DNA of 53,561 bases from Candidatus Gastranaerophilales bacterium HUM_9 (GTDB lineage: Bacteria; Cyanobacteriota; Vampirovibrionia; Gastranaerophilales; Gastranaerophilaceae), in contig DABG01000003.1 in NCBI GenBank assembly GCA_002103075.1, positions 1 through 53,561 of the forward strand. The letters run 5' to 3'. Within the stretch, counting starts at the first letter, position 1, and every line of letters begins with the position of its first letter. The notes beneath the pieces are model-generated. The model searched no databases, was not told the DNA's origin, and worked only from the letters and a program-made list of their open reading frames with translations. Positions 52,045 through 53,561 of this stretch are shown piece after piece. The translations under genes and the position numbers were made by a program.

Positions 52045-53357
52045 TGTTAAACCTGATTATAAACCCTGTAATTATCTCAATAACTTGTTTGTTTATATTA
52101 TGTTTATGCAGGGTTAACGTGCTTTTGTCAATTATAATATCAACAATCATAGCTGGATTAACTTCAGGTATGCACATAACAGATATTATGAACACCTTTA
52201 TTTCTGGTATGGGTGGAAATTCTGAAACTGCATTAAGTTATATTCTTCTTGGTGCATTTGCAGCAGCAATGAACCACACAGGTTTAACAGATATCATTTC
52301 TAATAAAATAATTGAATTTGTGGATAACAGAAAATGTGTACTTTATCTTGTACTTATTTTAATTTCAATGGCATCACAAAACATTATTCCTATCCATATT
52401 GCGTTTATTCCAATCCTTATTCCACCGTTATTACATACCTTCAATATAATGAAGATTGATAGACGAGCAATTGCATCAATTTTAGCATTTGGTTTAAAAA
52501 CACCTTATATAACTATCCCTGCAGGATTTGGATTGATTTTTCATAACCTGCTAGCTGAAAATATGGTTCAAAATGGCATGTCAATTGCAAAAAATGACGT
52601 TTGGAAATACACTTGGATACTCGGGTTAGGTATGTTTGTGGGATTATTGGTTTCATTACTCATATCATATAGAAAACCTCGTGAATATAAAGATATAAAA
52701 GTATCAGAAACAAAAACAGAGGATTTAAAACTAAATTACAAACATTATATAACAATACTTGCAGCACTAATCACGTTCAGTGTTCAAATTTTGACACACT
52801 CATTACCATTAGGAGCTTTATGCGGACTTGGGATTATATTTTCACTTGGTGCCGTAAAGCATAGCAAAATGGATAAACTTATGGACGAAGGAATTTATAT
52901 GATGGGTTATGTTGCCTTCATAATGCTTGTTGCAGCTGGGTTTGCAACCGTTCTTAAATCTACAGGCGGAATTGATACATTTGTAAACTCAATAATTGCA
53001 ATACTTCCAGCAAACCAAATAATGACTTCACTTATAATGTTGTTTGTAGGTTTAATAATAACAATGGGAATAGGAACATCATTTGGTACAATTCCTATTC
53101 TTGCAGTAGTATTTGTTCCTGTATTTATAAAAATGGGATTTAACGTAGCACAAACAACGGTCGTTCTAGCAGCTGCAGCAGCACTTGGAGATGCTGGTTC
53201 ACCTGCATCAGATACAACACTTGGACCTACCTCTGGATTGAATGTTGATGGTCAACACAATCATATTTGGGATACCTGCATACCAACATTTTTACATTAT
53301 AATATTGCACTAATCATCTTTGCACTAATTGGAGTTGTATTATTTAAGATTGTGTAG
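52044..53357 (+). CDS. YuiF-type Na+/H+ antiporter family transporter (437 aa)
   Basis: A polytopic membrane protein of about 11-12 spans. It resembles the family of B. subtilis YuiF, within the NhaC-like ion-transporter group; some members move amino acids such as histidine instead of sodium. Characteristic text includes YILLGAFAAAMNHTGLTDII, then ASQNIIPIHIAFIPILIPPL, LKTPYITIPAGFGLIFHNLL, GTSFGTIPILAVVFVPVFIK and AAALGDAGSPASDTTLGPTS near the C-terminus. The start overlaps the upstream stop by one base. Substrate assignment is uncertain. A repeat follows the stop. Confidence 0.82.
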   Translation: MLNLIINPVIISITCLFILCLCRVNVLLSIIISTIIAGLTSGMHITDIMNTFISGMGGNSETALSYILLGAFAAAMNHTGLTDIISNKIIEFVDNRKCVLYLVLILISMASQNIIPIHIAFIPILIPPLLHTFNIMKIDRRAIASILAFGLKTPYITIPAGFGLIFHNLLAENMVQNGMSIAKNDVWKYTWILGLGMFVGLLVSLLISYRKPREYKDIKVSETKTEDLKLNYKHYITILAALITFSVQILTHSLPLGALCGLGIIFSLGAVKHSKMDKLMDEGIYMMGYVAFIMLVAAGFATVLKSTGGIDTFVNSIIAILPANQIMTSLIMLFVGLIITMGIGTSFGTIPILAVVFVPVFIKMGFNVAQTTVVLAAAAALGDAGSPASDTTLGPTSGLNVDGQHNHIWDTCIPTFLHYNIALIIFALIGVVLFKIV

Positions 53358-53371
53358 TTAATAGCAGGTTT

Positions 53372-53561
53372 GCAGAGATTCCACGCTTGCGATACAGAAT
53401 ATTTACAGCACGCTGTCTTGGATTATTCGGGATTTTGCAAAAGCGTGGTTTTGCTCAACCTTACGGGCTGGGTCACTGTGTGACACGGCGCCCTACCGAA
53501 AATCCGCCTGAATGACGCAACCAGACTGTCATTCAGAGGGAGTGTAACGACCGAAGAATCC
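53372..53561. repeat. Composite dispersed repeat at the right edge
   Basis: GCAGAGATTCCACGCTTGC then ATACAGAATATTTACAGCACGCT repeats the unit of 29547-29599. A GC-richer palindromic part follows (CACTGTGTGACACGG region), and the window ends in GTCATTCAGAGGGAG then CGACCGAAGAATCC, the typical end of this repeat class. No gene is seen in it. Confidence 0.6.

Overview
The window is AT-rich bacterial chromosome. It most resembles a gut-type Gastranaerophilales (Melainabacteria/Vampirovibrionia, the non-photosynthetic sister group of Cyanobacteria). I infer this from the low-GC style, a diderm envelope gene set (AsmA/TamB-like, MCE/MlaD-like and OmpA-like proteins), the absence of photosynthesis genes, and several lineage-style proteins of unknown function with short N-terminal FNA/TFG/GFNP-type segments. 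No search was run, so the taxonomy is an inference. I found no tRNA, rRNA, CRISPR array, prophage or insertion sequence.

Layout. 1-8544 (minus) is the 5' part of one enormous surface protein of at least 2848 codons, built from three clusters of GGAIYN-type beta-helix repeats; it runs off the left edge. 8.7-11.4 kb (minus) carries coaX, a 69-codon orphan gene and murJ. 11.5-13.2 kb (plus) is an Lrp/AsnC regulator overlapping an aminotransferase. 13.36-13.68 kb holds an unidentified, strongly structured RNA candidate with its own near-consensus promoter. Next come a bifunctional rel gene, a lineage-specific protein and dnaK. A repeat-rich stretch with a coding remnant (18.9-19.46 kb) precedes an XRE regulator. 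A compact minus-strand operon (24.05-19.70 kb) then encodes a HEAT-repeat protein, QueC, a DUF366 protein, a one-TM protein, TatD and TlyA.

24.2-27.9 kb encodes a 1239-residue calcium-binding, LysM-like cell-wall hydrolase. 28.1-33.3 kb has an Orn/Lys/Arg decarboxylase, rpsO, a dicarboxylate/glutamate symporter, pheA and a TPR lipoprotein-like/secreted protein. 33.5-38.4 kb has a 1464-residue AsmA-like protein and a small secreted parvulin. 38.5-41.07 kb is an even more AT-rich island that looks acquired: a TIGR04141/DUF6119-type gene divergent from a two-gene operon ending in a HEPN-like protein. This is the best candidate for a poorly described (defence or toxin-antitoxin-like) system. 41.3-47.9 kb has a membrane HEIGH metalloprotease-like protein, aspS, MCE and OmpA-like envelope proteins, and divergent tyrA and pepA sharing one palindromic promoter. 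48.0-53.4 kb has an 85-residue lineage protein under three identical-architecture operator-like sites, plsY, two plsC paralogues plus a TrmB-type regulator, a small helical protein and a YuiF-type antiporter.

How it works together. The ordinary genes cover envelope and phospholipid synthesis (murJ, plsY, two plsC, AsmA, MCE), aromatic amino acids (pheA, tyrA), the stringent response (rel) and translation (rpsO, aspS, tlyA). Regulation visible in the sequence includes many extended -10 boxes (TGATATAAT). In several genes TATAAT lies exactly six bases before ATG with no Shine-Dalgarno, which implies leaderless mRNAs. Strong hairpin terminators separate convergent genes. A dispersed family of short palindromic repeats (GGGATTCCGAA...TTCGGAATGAC and relatives) fills many intergenic gaps.
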